From assembly GCF_001306455.1 (NCBI RefSeq), contig NZ_LGTQ01000005.1, positions 1,116,001 to 1,180,000 on the forward strand: a stretch of DNA of 64,000 bases. Reading direction: 5' to 3'. The notes under the pieces are model-generated. The model made no database searches. It worked only from the letters and a program-made list of their open reading frames with translations, and had not been told where the DNA came from. This document shows, piece after piece, positions 37,357 through 46,471 of this stretch (positions within the stretch are counted from its first letter, which is position 1; each line of letters starts with the position of its first letter). The translations under genes and the position numbers were made by a program. This DNA comes from Jiulongibacter sediminis. Its GTDB lineage: Bacteria; Bacteroidota; Bacteroidia; Cytophagales; Spirosomataceae.

Positions 37357-38466
37357 CTAACGTAACTTAAACTTTTTACCCGGCAAAGCTTTTACGGCCT
37401 CCTGAAACTCAAGATTGAGCAGAAGGGAGGCCAGTTTATTTAAAGGAATATTCGATTCAAAACTCAGATCGTCTATCAGACATTCTCCTTTGTCTCTCAA
37501 CAGAGATAAGATTTTGCTCTCATCGTCCGTAAATTGGGTTAAATCAAGCTCAGCCCGGTAAACTGCCTCACTTTTCTGACCGTCTAAATCCCAGCCCATG
37601 TCTTTCACCAAGGCGTTAATTGATGTAAAAATCCTCGCTTTGTTTCTCTTAATAAGGTTATTTGGCCCTTCTGAAAAAGGCTGATTGATATTCCCGGGTA
37701 TGGCGTAAACATCCCGGTGATAGTTATTGGCATATTCGGCCGTAACCAAACCTCCACCACGTGCGGCAGATTCCACAATCAAAGTAACATCGCTTAAAGC
37801 AGCGATTATTCTGTTTCTGGCAATAAATTGAGGACCCACAGGAAGCGTACTATTTTTATTCTCGGTCACCAAAGCTCCTTTTTGAGCAATATCTCTGGCA
37901 TATTTCTTATGGGCCGCCGGATAGACCGAATCAAGTCCGCCTGCCATTACAGCAATTGTACTCATCTCATTTTTAAGAGCTGATTTATGGGCTGTGATAT
38001 CAATGCCATAGGCCAGACCACTGATGACTGAAACTCCGTAGGGCTTCAAGCCACTCACGATCTGATCTGTCACTTCTTTGCCGTATTCGGTGGCTTTACG
38101 AGTTCCAACTATCCCGATCGTTCGGTTTTCATTTAAATCTGATTCACCATGAACAAATAAAACCGGTGGAGCATCGTATAAACCTTTGAAACGCAAAGGG
38201 TATTCGGCATCCTGAAAAGTGATGATTTTGTAGCCTTTTTTGAGGCTATCTTCCAAAAGCCTTTCTGCCTCAATCAGACCTTCTGATGCTTTTTTGATTT
38301 TTGAGATATTACCCTTCCCAATGCCCTGCACTTTTTGCAATTGACCTGAAGGGGCCTCCAAAACGGCTCGGGCTGAACCAAAAAAACTGACGAGGTGCCT
38401 GAAAAGCACACCTCCTACCCCATCGGCCTCTTTAAGGGCCAGTTTGTAGATTAAATCTTCCTGCAT
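37357..38466 (-). CDS. dprA: DNA-processing protein DprA
   Basis: A 369-residue protein. An N-terminal helix-hairpin-helix region (LQKVQGIGKGNISKI near 43-57) precedes the Rossmann DprA core with IGIVGTRKATEYGKE near 117, VISGLAYGIDITAHKSA near 151 and VMAGGLDSVYPAAH near 172, then a C-terminal winged helix (about 310-369). DprA loads RecA on incoming single-stranded DNA during natural transformation. It is the last gene of an operon with a merR-like gene (5 bp gap) and an LRR gene. Confidence 0.95.
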   Translation of the reverse strand: MQEDLIYKLALKEADGVGGVLFRHLVSFFGSARAVLEAPSGQLQKVQGIGKGNISKIKKASEGLIEAERLLEDSLKKGYKIITFQDAEYPLRFKGLYDAPPVLFVHGESDLNENRTIGIVGTRKATEYGKEVTDQIVSGLKPYGVSVISGLAYGIDITAHKSALKNEMSTIAVMAGGLDSVYPAAHKKYARDIAQKGALVTENKNSTLPVGPQFIARNRIIAALSDVTLIVESAARGGGLVTAEYANNYHRDVYAIPGNINQPFSEGPNNLIKRNKARIFTSINALVKDMGWDLDGQKSEAVYRAELDLTQFTDDESKILSLLRDKGECLIDDLSFESNIPLNKLASLLLNLEFQEAVKALPGKKFKLR

Positions 38467-38471
38467 GGACT

Positions 38472-38783
38472 TTATTCACCTCTCAGCCTGACCAGAACCT
38501 CCCTAAGGTTTTTCAGACGGCTGATGACCTCCTCGTTCTGTGTGGCTTCGTGTTTTCTTTTTTTGAGCTGCTCTTTAGCTCCTTGTATGGTATAGTTTTC
38601 TTCATCCAGCAAGGCTATGATTTCACCCAGCTGTAAAATGTCTTTCTTCGTAAAGGCTTTATTTTTGCCTACTGTTTTGATTTTCAACTCAAACTCTGCT
38701 TCATAAAACCTGATTTTTGAAGCCGCTACATCAAAATGCTCGGCCACCTCTTCAGTGCTATAATAGAGTTTTAAATCTTTCAT
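38472..38783 (-). CDS. MerR-family transcriptional regulator
   Basis: A 103-residue protein with the MerR winged helix near residues 5-75: YYSTEEVAEHFDVAASKIRFYEAEF and NKAFTKKDILQLGEIIALL, and then a short helix. No C-terminal effector domain or metal-binding cysteines are present, so the ligand is unknown. It lies 2 bp after the LRR gene and 5 bp before dprA, and so is transcribed with both. Confidence 0.85.
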   Translation of the reverse strand: MKDLKLYYSTEEVAEHFDVAASKIRFYEAEFELKIKTVGKNKAFTKKDILQLGEIIALLDEENYTIQGAKEQLKKRKHEATQNEEVISRLKNLREVLVRLRGE

Positions 38784-38785
38784 TT

Positions 38786-40204
38786 CTAACGGACATTTAC
38801 GCCTCTTGATTCCAAATCTACAATGAATTCCTGAAAAGCCGATTTGGTTTTTGGTTCGTCTTGCACAGGATTATCGCTGAGGAAGATATTCTCCAGTTTT
38901 TCTAAATTTTTTAGCATTTCGGGCACCTCTTTCAGACGATTGTTTGAAATGTCCAATTCGTAAATATCAGGTAATTCAATTATCACTTCAGGAAGCTTCT
39001 GAAAACGATTATAACCGATATCAAGATAGGTTACCGAAGGACTCAAAGAAGGGAGGGTTTCCAGCTTATTATGATGAGCATAAAGGGTTTGCAGATTATA
39101 CAATTGACCCAACTCCTCAGGCAATTTCCATAAACGATTATTAGAAACTGCCAGCGTTTTTAAATGTTGAAGCTTAGCAATTTCAGGCGAAAGGATATTC
39201 AATGCGTTATAATAAAGGTCAAGCTCCTCCAGATTTTCAAAAGTCTCAATTCCTTCCGGATAGCGAACCAATTCGGCATTGTATAGATTGAGTGTTTTTA
39301 ATGAAGGCATGGCCTTCATTTTTTGACTCTCCAGACTAGTCAGAAAATTATTGCCCAGTAATAAATCAGACAATGACCTGAGGCGATGAATATTATCAGG
39401 AATTTCAGTAACCCTATTGTATTGAATATTCAGCGAAACCAAATTTTTGTTTCTTCTGAAATTAAAATCATCATTACCAATCTGATTTCGACTGAGATTG
39501 AGATATTTCAGATTATCCAACTTCCATAACTTTCTGGGTACTTCTTTCAGCAGATTTTGCGTTAGATCCAGCTTTTCCAAATTCTCAAAACTGAAGATAA
39601 TCTCCGGAAATTCTCTCAATTTCAGGTTGGAGAAATCAACGCTTTTAACGCTCAAAGGATCCACTATCATAGCTTCTTCAAGTGTGGAAATGGCTCCAGG
39701 TTCAACCTTTCTTTCACTCATTTTAAGGTTATAGCTCAACGGATAAAACTCTGAATTGAGTGAAACGCTGTGCATTCGGTATTCTCTTGCAAAATCGAAG
39801 AGAATAGTTCTTAACTTCTCCTCGAAGCCATCAGGATAATTATCATCATACCTCACCCTGTAGGTATCTTCGCTACTCCCTTCCATCGTTTCACGAGTCA
39901 TGTAAAGAAGGCTTTTTATAAAGCCTTCCGGCCCCATTTCTACGGAAATATTGAGGGCTAAATCTGAATCGTATTCCTCAAAATCGAGTCCATTTTCAAG
40001 TGCAAAAACTTTGAGACTCTGCCAGATTTTATTGCGGGAAGGACCGTTCCATTGCCCAAAAGTAGTTCGCCGGCCTCTCAAACGACGCATGGTACTTAAA
40101 TCTACCACCCCGTTTTTCTTTTCAAACTGATACATGTTCATGACCTCTACCTGAGCATAAGAAGAAACAGTGATAAAAAGAAACAGAACCGTTAGTAGAC
40201 GCAT
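38786..40204 (-). CDS. Leucine-rich repeat protein
   Basis: A 472-residue secreted protein from ATG 40204 (MRLLTVLFLFITVSSYAQ, a clear signal peptide). After a non-repeat domain (about 20-190) come about 11 leucine-rich repeats to 455 with the consensus LxxLxLxxNxLxxLP (for example LEKLDLTQNLLKEVP, LKTLAVSNNRLWKLP). It probably binds another protein on the periplasmic or outer face. It is first in the operon with merR and dprA, an unusual combination that does not reveal its role. Confidence 0.85.
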   Translation of the reverse strand: MRLLTVLFLFITVSSYAQVEVMNMYQFEKKNGVVDLSTMRRLRGRRTTFGQWNGPSRNKIWQSLKVFALENGLDFEEYDSDLALNISVEMGPEGFIKSLLYMTRETMEGSSEDTYRVRYDDNYPDGFEEKLRTILFDFAREYRMHSVSLNSEFYPLSYNLKMSERKVEPGAISTLEEAMIVDPLSVKSVDFSNLKLREFPEIIFSFENLEKLDLTQNLLKEVPRKLWKLDNLKYLNLSRNQIGNDDFNFRRNKNLVSLNIQYNRVTEIPDNIHRLRSLSDLLLGNNFLTSLESQKMKAMPSLKTLNLYNAELVRYPEGIETFENLEELDLYYNALNILSPEIAKLQHLKTLAVSNNRLWKLPEELGQLYNLQTLYAHHNKLETLPSLSPSVTYLDIGYNRFQKLPEVIIELPDIYELDISNNRLKEVPEMLKNLEKLENIFLSDNPVQDEPKTKSAFQEFIVDLESRGVNVR

Positions 40205-40294
40205 CAATACCCAAATTGAAAAGACCCAAATTAACTAAAGAATTAGTAGTTCTAAAACAATTGCCAATTCTTTCGTCAAGCTTTTTATAAACGC

Positions 40295-40302
40295 TATTTT
40301 TG
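40295..40302 (+). promoter_or_regulatory. -7 box for alaS
   Basis: TATTTTTG fits TAnnTTTG, 61 bp before the alaS ATG. TTTCG at 40271-40275, 19 bp upstream, is a one-mismatch -33 candidate. Confidence 0.45.
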
Positions 40303-40363
40303 CGACGTTTTTGGAAATTCAAACCGCAAAGGCCCTCAAAAGGCCGTTTTAATTTTATACGCA

Positions 40364-43033
40364 ATGATGACCTCTCACGAGATTCGTAAAGCATTTCTTG
40401 ATTTTTTTGTTTCAAAACAGCACCTGATTGTTCCGTCAGCCCCGATGGTCGCCAAAAACGACCCGACGCTGATGTTCCAAAACTCAGGAATGGCCCAGTT
40501 TAAAGACTTTTTTCTGGGTAACGCCACCCCACCAGCCACAAGAATTGCAGATACTCAGAAATGTCTTCGTGTAAGCGGAAAGCATAATGACCTTGAAGAG
40601 GTGGGTTTTGACACCTACCACCATACGATGTTTGAGATGCTGGGCAACTGGTCATTCGGAGATTATTTCAAAACTGAAGCTCTTCACTGGGCCTATGAAT
40701 TGCTGACAGAGGTCTATAAACTACCAAAAGACAGACTGTACGTCTCTGTTTTTGAGGGAGATAAAAAGGATAATGTACCGTTTGATCAGGAGGCTTTTGA
40801 TATTTGGAAAAGTATTCTGGGTTCTGACGAACGCATCATTTACGGAAATAAAAAGGACAACTTCTGGGAAATGGGTGATGTAGGCCCCTGCGGACCTTGC
40901 TCTGAAATCCATATTGATTTAAGACCGGAAGAGGAAATCGCCAGGAAACCAGGTAAAGATTTAGTTAACGCTGATCACCCACAAGTAGTGGAAATCTGGA
41001 ACGTGGTATTTATGCAGTTTGAGCGTAGAGCTGATGGCTCGCTGGATGTGCTGGAAGACAAATGCATCGATACCGGAATGGGCTTTGAACGCCTCTGTAT
41101 GGCGATTCAAGGCAAGCAGTCGAACTATGACACCGATATTTTCCAGAACACCATTCAGGTACTGGAAGAAATGAGTGGACTGAAATACGGTGCCAATGGC
41201 ACACTTTCTTCTGATAATTATGGCGATGTGGCTATGCGTGTGGTGGCTGACCATATCAGAGCGGTTGCTTTTGCTATCACTGACGGTCAGTTGCCTTCTA
41301 ATAACGGAGCCGGCTATGTGATCCGTCGAATTTTGAGAAGAGCGATTCGTTATGGCTATTCGTATCTGAACTTCAAAGAGCCGTTTATGAGTAAACTGGT
41401 TCCTGTTTTGGCCAAGCAGTTTAAGGATGTTTTCCCTGAGCTGAAGCAGCAGGAAGAGTTTGTCACCAAGGTGATTGAAGAAGAAGAAAAAACCTTCCTT
41501 CGTACTTTGGACATGGGTCTTAAACGTTTGGATCAGATTTTTGAGAATGAAGCCGACAAAAAAGAGATTGACGGAAAAACAGTGTTTGAATTATCTGACA
41601 CTTTTGGTTTCCCTGTAGATTTGACGGCTCTAATTGCCCGTGAGAAAGGTTTCAAAGTGGATGAGGCTGGTTTTAAAGCTGAGCTTGCCAAACAAAAAGA
41701 GCGTAGCCGTAAAGATGCGACGAAAGAAGCGGCCGACTGGTTTGAGGTCAATGAGCTGGATAACCCGAGTTATATCGGTTACGACCATCAGGAAGCCGTG
41801 ACCAAGCTGGTGCAATACCGCAAAGTGAAAACCAAAAAAGGTGAGGAATTCCATGTGGTGCTGGAGCAAACGCCTTTCTACGCCGAAATGGGTGGTCAGG
41901 TTGGTGACACAGGTGTGTTGGAGTTTAAAACTCCGAAAAGTGAATTCACTTTAGAGGTCGTTGATTGTCAACTGGAGGCTGGTTTGCATGTACATATCGT
42001 GAAAAAGGCTCCGTTTGAAGACATCAGCATTGAAGACCTGAGAGCGGCTCAGGTGACGGCCAAAATTGATAAAACAAGACATTCCAATATCATTAAAAAC
42101 CACTCGGCTACACACTTAATGCTGGCGGCCTTACGTGAGGTGCTGGGTGATCATATTGTACAGCGTGGTTCTTACCAAAATGACGAAGTAACGCGTTTCG
42201 ACTTCTCTCACTTCTCGAAAGTGACGGATGAAGAGCTTCAAAAAGTGGAAGACATTGTCAATACCAAAATCAGACAAAACATTGCTCTGGACGAACGCCG
42301 CAATGTGCCGATTGACGAAGCCATGACGCTGGGAGCCACGGCTACTTTTGGTGAGAAATACGGTGATTTTGTACGTGTCATCATCTTTGACCCTAAATTC
42401 TCCATTGAGCTTTGCGGGGGTAACCACGTACCGGCTACGGGAGAAATCGGTTTGTTTAAATTCACTTCAGAGGGTTCTGTTTCTGCCGGTGTTCGCCGCG
42501 TGGAAGCTGTGACAGGTATCAAAGCTCTGGAAAGACTTCGTGAGCAGGAGGCCATCATCAATGAGCTGAAAGCTGTGATGAAATCACCTCAGGATCTGGT
42601 CGCCAGCATCAAAGCACTGCAGGAAGAGAAAACCGCTTTGCAGAAAAAGGTAGAAGCTCTGGAAAACGAGAAACTGCAAAACGTGAAGCTTGACCTACTC
42701 AAAACCGTTGTGGAAAAAGACGGAGCTCAGCTCATATCGGCCAAAGTGGAAGTAGCCAACGCCGACGCTTTAAAACAACTGACCTACGATCTGAAAGCCA
42801 AACTGGAAAAACCGTATGTCGTTCTGGGAACAGAATTAAACGGCAAGCCCTTACTGGCAGTTATGATCGATGACAGTCTGGTCAGCGATACCCTTCATGC
42901 CGGTAAAATTGTCAAAGAAGCCGCCAAAGAAATGCGTGGCGGCGGCGGCGGTCAGCCTCATTTCGCTACAGCCGGTGGCTCAGATGTGAATGGTCTGCAG
43001 AAGGCGATTGAGAAGGCGGTGAGTTTTCTTTAA
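40364..43033 (+). CDS. alaS: Alanyl-tRNA synthetase
   Basis: An 889-residue enzyme. Class II catalytic motifs near the N-terminus include FQNSGMAQFKDFF, the motif 2-type TQKCLRVSGKHNDLEEVG and ATKCIDTGMGFERL-like CIDTGMGFERLCMA. The editing domain has HSATHLMLAAL near 583 and CGGNHVPATGEIG near 684. The C-terminal coiled coil and DHH-associated domain end with GGGGGQPHFATAGG. It charges tRNA-Ala. A second ATG follows the first directly. A strong terminator ends the gene. Confidence 0.98.
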   Translation: MMTSHEIRKAFLDFFVSKQHLIVPSAPMVAKNDPTLMFQNSGMAQFKDFFLGNATPPATRIADTQKCLRVSGKHNDLEEVGFDTYHHTMFEMLGNWSFGDYFKTEALHWAYELLTEVYKLPKDRLYVSVFEGDKKDNVPFDQEAFDIWKSILGSDERIIYGNKKDNFWEMGDVGPCGPCSEIHIDLRPEEEIARKPGKDLVNADHPQVVEIWNVVFMQFERRADGSLDVLEDKCIDTGMGFERLCMAIQGKQSNYDTDIFQNTIQVLEEMSGLKYGANGTLSSDNYGDVAMRVVADHIRAVAFAITDGQLPSNNGAGYVIRRILRRAIRYGYSYLNFKEPFMSKLVPVLAKQFKDVFPELKQQEEFVTKVIEEEEKTFLRTLDMGLKRLDQIFENEADKKEIDGKTVFELSDTFGFPVDLTALIAREKGFKVDEAGFKAELAKQKERSRKDATKEAADWFEVNELDNPSYIGYDHQEAVTKLVQYRKVKTKKGEEFHVVLEQTPFYAEMGGQVGDTGVLEFKTPKSEFTLEVVDCQLEAGLHVHIVKKAPFEDISIEDLRAAQVTAKIDKTRHSNIIKNHSATHLMLAALREVLGDHIVQRGSYQNDEVTRFDFSHFSKVTDEELQKVEDIVNTKIRQNIALDERRNVPIDEAMTLGATATFGEKYGDFVRVIIFDPKFSIELCGGNHVPATGEIGLFKFTSEGSVSAGVRRVEAVTGIKALERLREQEAIINELKAVMKSPQDLVASIKALQEEKTALQKKVEALENEKLQNVKLDLLKTVVEKDGAQLISAKVEVANADALKQLTYDLKAKLEKPYVVLGTELNGKPLLAVMIDDSLVSDTLHAGKIVKEAAKEMRGGGGGQPHFATAGGSDVNGLQKAIEKAVSFL

Positions 43034-43056
43034 GAGTTAGAACATCTTGAATATTG

Positions 43057-43087
43057 AAAAGCCGGGGCGGGAGCTTCGGCTTTTTTT
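43057..43087 (+). terminator. Terminator after alaS
   Basis: AAAAGCCG (43057-43064) and CGGCTTTT (43077-43084) form an 8-bp stem that runs into a T-run to 43087. Confidence 0.8.
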
Positions 43088-43180
43088 ATGATTGATCAAA
43101 CCAAACTTTGGATAAACAATCATTAACTTCAGAGTTAATATAACCAATTAATCCTTTATTGATGGCAAAATACCACGCAT

Positions 43181-44602
43181 ATGCTGAAAATATATTTTGA
43201 TACGAATATTTACTCCTCATTGAGTAAGAATGAAGATAAAGAGCTCAATAATTTCCTTAAAAATAAGTCCGAAAATGAGTTTTTATTCCTCTACAGTCAA
43301 GCTCATTTGAATGATTTAAACAGTGATTTAACCGACAATAAGTTCAAAGAATTAAGAACAATAGGAGAATTAGCAAGTACAAATTTTTTGCATTTTGATT
43401 ATAAGGAAAAGCGTGTAACAAACTCAATTGCCGAAGTTGAGGAAGTATTCCAGTACATGTCAAATTCAGATGAGGGTATCAAAAACATATTTGACGATTT
43501 ATTTAAGAAAACTGGAGATCCTATTTGGGACACTTGGATCAATTTATTCAAGGATCAAAACATTGATCTAGGACCTCATATTGAGGAAATAATGTCCCGA
43601 CCTGATAGTGACTTAGAAAAAGCTCAACTAAAGTCTTTTGGCCTAACTCAGAGGTATTACACCATTGATGAGTTGCTCAAATACCTTGCTAAAATTACGG
43701 ATGATTTTGAGAACAAACCTGAGCTTCTAAGAAGTATTAGACTGGAGAGTATGAAACAACTTGAGGTGAATAAATTGAATATCAAGATCAATGAAGTAGA
43801 TTTTGACAAAAAGTTAGTTGAGAGTAAGCTGGGCAAAACTTACGCACAGCTTATCTCTGAACAACTTGAAAACATGCCTAAAGACCAAAAAGGCTTTTTC
43901 ACAGAATTTACACTAGGCTATAATTTAATTAATTTCTATGGATTGGATTATGAGAAAAATAGAAAAGTAAAGTTTAAAAACACTCAAAATGATGGACAGC
44001 ATGCATTCTTCGGGGGAATGGCAGACATTATTGTCAGTCAGGATAAAGGCTTATTGAACAAATGTCGCTTTTTGTACAATTACTATGGCGTTGATACAAA
44101 AATTATTTCTCTTGAACAATTCAAAATATTCATAAAAGACTACAGAACAAACAATTACACTTTAGAGTCTGTATTCATTTCTGATTTATTTTCAAGAAGA
44201 AGGAGAAGCATAATTTTGAATGGAAAACGTCCAATGCTAAGGCACAATCAGAGTGAAGAAATAATGATAATCGACTGGAGCTACTGGGGATTTTTCAATC
44301 GACTATCTGAAGTAAAATCATACGATAACGATGATGAATATATCATTCTCTACAAGCAAAATTATCGAACTGGAGATACTACATTTTATAAGGAATTAAA
44401 GTTCATCATTGAATCTATGAATTTGATGCTCAAAGCAGACTTCAATACCCTTTCTCAAGAAGAGATTAAATTAATCGAGGAAAACAATTGGAAGGGCTTT
44501 TGGTGGCATACAGATGTAACTGACTACTGGCTTAGATTTAACAAAGAAACAAAAAGGTTTGGACTACAAATTGGGCCATTAAATAACAAGGCCCCAGACT
44601 AA
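43181..44602 (+). CDS. PIN-like domain protein of low GC content
   Basis: A 473-residue soluble protein. It opens with KIYFDTNIYSSL, the PIN-type first strand with acidic Asp7, and residues 271-310 (DGQHAFFGGMADIIVSQDKGLL, then a GVDTKIIS strand) look like the second half of the fold with Asp271, His274, Asp282 and Asp288 as candidate metal ligands. The 230 residues between are helical, and a further domain follows to the end (WKGFWWHTDVTDYWLRF). PIN proteins are often RNases, but activity here is untested. The DNA is much AT-richer than alaS (17 of 60 G or C at 43201-43260 against 33 of 60 at 42961-43020), a sign of transfer. It stands alone. Confidence 0.65.
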   Translation: MLKIYFDTNIYSSLSKNEDKELNNFLKNKSENEFLFLYSQAHLNDLNSDLTDNKFKELRTIGELASTNFLHFDYKEKRVTNSIAEVEEVFQYMSNSDEGIKNIFDDLFKKTGDPIWDTWINLFKDQNIDLGPHIEEIMSRPDSDLEKAQLKSFGLTQRYYTIDELLKYLAKITDDFENKPELLRSIRLESMKQLEVNKLNIKINEVDFDKKLVESKLGKTYAQLISEQLENMPKDQKGFFTEFTLGYNLINFYGLDYEKNRKVKFKNTQNDGQHAFFGGMADIIVSQDKGLLNKCRFLYNYYGVDTKIISLEQFKIFIKDYRTNNYTLESVFISDLFSRRRRSIILNGKRPMLRHNQSEEIMIIDWSYWGFFNRLSEVKSYDNDDEYIILYKQNYRTGDTTFYKELKFIIESMNLMLKADFNTLSQEEIKLIEENNWKGFWWHTDVTDYWLRFNKETKRFGLQIGPLNNKAPD

Positions 44603-44853
44603 CTTCGATTTAATTCCTTCTCCTCGAAATCTATTCAACTTCAAAGTAAATGGCCACATGGTCTTCTAACAAAACCTGATGCAAAGCCAGAATCATTTTT
44701 CTACAGCCAAAAGACCATACAAAACTCACGTTAAATAAAACATTTGCCAATCTCCTGGCCACAACCGAGAAAATACATTCTTAATGGGGTATCTTACTTA
44801 CAGGCTAACAAGTTAGCTTCTGTTCTTTCAAAAAACTTCTGAAAACTACGCCC

Positions 44854-45246
44854 ATGAAACTATCTTCTCTCTTTCTTCTTGTTACCCTTTCGGTCATTTT
44901 GACCAATTGCACCAAAACCGATGATGTCGACCCTGATGTCATTGATAAGCTCCTCGGCACCTATGACGTCTTTGAGCAATGTGATAAAACGCTGGACTGG
45001 ACATACACCATTGAAATCGTAAAATCAACGACTTCTGATGCCGATGTAATCATCAAAAACTTTGGAGATTATAAACGGGAAGTTCCGGCTACGGTCAGTA
45101 ATGATGCCCTTCTTTATGACTATGCCGAACCCGAGTTTACGCTAAGAGGAAACGGCGATATTTTGGTGGATGCCCTTACCCTCTACTATGTCAATACAGA
45201 GAAAGACTTTGTCTTGACCTGCACGGCCAATTGTACTAAGCAATAG
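44854..45246 (+). CDS. Small hypothetical lipoprotein
   Basis: A 130-residue lipoprotein with lipobox ILTNC (Cys19) followed by TKTDDVDPD. The remaining domain is a small beta-rich unit with three more cysteines (FEQC, LTCTANC), which could form disulfides. It lies between two palindromes: GCTAAC-AA-GTTAGC (44814-44827) upstream, and AATCTG-TTAG-CAGATT (45306-45321) downstream. No family recognised. Outer-membrane or periplasmic location is inferred. Confidence 0.65.
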   Translation: MKLSSLFLLVTLSVILTNCTKTDDVDPDVIDKLLGTYDVFEQCDKTLDWTYTIEIVKSTTSDADVIIKNFGDYKREVPATVSNDALLYDYAEPEFTLRGNGDILVDALTLYYVNTEKDFVLTCTANCTKQ

Positions 45247-45381
45247 GCGGGACTTGAACAATAGACTTTCTATTAAGCAAATGAAACTCGAAAAACTGGT
45301 TTATTAATCTGTTAGCAGATTCAGAACTTCTTGCTTAATTTAGAAATTCTCTTTCTTAAGAATTGATACTTAGTCAGACTA

Positions 45382-46368
45382 ATGCATTTTGTAAGTGCCA
45401 GTATTTATCATAAAGCAGTATATCTGGCTCTGAAAGAAGGGCTGTCTCCGCAGTCTATCCGGCATCATAAAGATGCTCCCGAACTTCAAAAAAGTAGTAA
45501 ATATATCCCCATCTCATTTTTGTATGATGTTTACGAAGGGGCAGATCAACAACTTTCGGCCGGATTTAGTGTAAGACAAGGCATGCAACTTGATTCTGAC
45601 GACTACGGGACGCTCGGCCTTTCCTGGAAAACCTGTTGGCTGGCCCGCGAGGTCTTTGACCGGCTGGAGCGTTTTATGATTCTGGTAACCGATCACGGCA
45701 ATATCCGATTAGAAGAATCCGGTGGTTTCACCACGCTTGAAATTGTAAGAAACCCCAATCGAAGAGGAGTGGAAATGGCCAATGAAGTTTCCTTTGTGAT
45801 GATCGCCGGAATTTTCATAGAAGTCACCGGTAAAGATATTTCACCTTCAGCAATTCAGTTCAAACACTCCGCTGCTTCGGGTCAACTGTTTGAAGACTAC
45901 TTTCAATGTAAAGTTTCTTTTGACCAGTCAAAAAATATAATTTCCTACAAAACAGCTGACATCACAGTTCCTACGCTCAAAGCTGACAAAAGTATTCATC
46001 AGTTTTTGCTGGAGCGTATGAATGAAGAGAAAGAAGGCATTTATCAAAGTGCTGATCACCTTTTGAAAGAAATCATCAGACTCATTACCGAAGCTTTACC
46101 GAGCGGAATCCCAAGTATCATTCAGGTTGCCGAATACCTTGGCCTCAGTGCAAGAACTCTTAAAAGAAGACTGGCTGACAAAGGACTCACCTTCAGAGAA
46201 CTCGTTCAGAATATTCAACAGGATGAGGCCCGAAACCTCCTCCGTAACCCTGGCCTTTCCATGGGTGAAATCGCTTTCCAAACCGGTTTCTCTGAACAAA
46301 GTGCCTTTAACCGGGCCTTCAAACGCTGGACCGGCCTCTCCCCCGCCGATTACCGAAAAAATTCCTGA
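45382..46368 (+). CDS. AraC-family transcriptional regulator
   Basis: A 328-residue regulator. Residues about 1-220 match the arabinose-binding-like N-terminal domain of the OruR/ArgR-type AraC proteins (PF12625: SAGFSVRQGMQLDSDDYGTLGLSW). The C-terminal AraC DNA-binding domain (about 235-328) has two helix-turn-helix motifs (IQVAEYLGLSARTLKRRLADKGLTF; MGEIAFQTGFSEQSAFNRAFKRWTG). Its stop is 11 bp upstream of a pair of direct repeats that look like its operator, and the following operon is its probable target. The effector is unknown. Hairpins at 45306-45321 and 45345-45364 lie before its start. Confidence 0.93.
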   Translation: MHFVSASIYHKAVYLALKEGLSPQSIRHHKDAPELQKSSKYIPISFLYDVYEGADQQLSAGFSVRQGMQLDSDDYGTLGLSWKTCWLAREVFDRLERFMILVTDHGNIRLEESGGFTTLEIVRNPNRRGVEMANEVSFVMIAGIFIEVTGKDISPSAIQFKHSAASGQLFEDYFQCKVSFDQSKNIISYKTADITVPTLKADKSIHQFLLERMNEEKEGIYQSADHLLKEIIRLITEALPSGIPSIIQVAEYLGLSARTLKRRLADKGLTFRELVQNIQQDEARNLLRNPGLSMGEIAFQTGFSEQSAFNRAFKRWTGLSPADYRKNS

Positions 46369-46379
46369 AAAGAAATCAC

Positions 46380-46469
46380 TGGCCTGAAGTGTCAAGGCAT
46401 TGGCCTCTTTGGTCAAAAAATCGGGTATGGTACCCGGTACTTTTGCTATTGAACATTAAACAATAGCAA
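46380..46469. promoter_or_regulatory. Structured operator region between the AraC gene and its likely target operon
   Basis: Two direct repeats TGGCCTN5GTCAA lie at 46380-46395 and 46401-46416, exactly 21 bp apart (two helical turns), as AraC proteins favour. Then come the palindrome CGGGTA-TGG-TACCCG (46422-46436), the -7 box (46438-46445) and an inverted repeat TTGCTATTG-N9-CAATAGCAA (46443-46469) ending two bases before the ATG at 46472. Confidence 0.65.
46438..46445 (+). promoter_or_regulatory. -7 box for the 46472 operon
   Basis: TACTTTTG fits TAnnTTTG. The downstream direct repeat ends 21 bp upstream, so a bound regulator would sit next to RNA polymerase and could replace a weak -33 element. 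Confidence 0.55.
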
Positions 46470-46471
46470 TT

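Noticed and set aside
44625-44780. 46-codon minus-strand frame between the PIN-like gene and the next lipoprotein
   Set aside because: It has no good start codon and no recognisable motif; a frame of that length is expected by chance.
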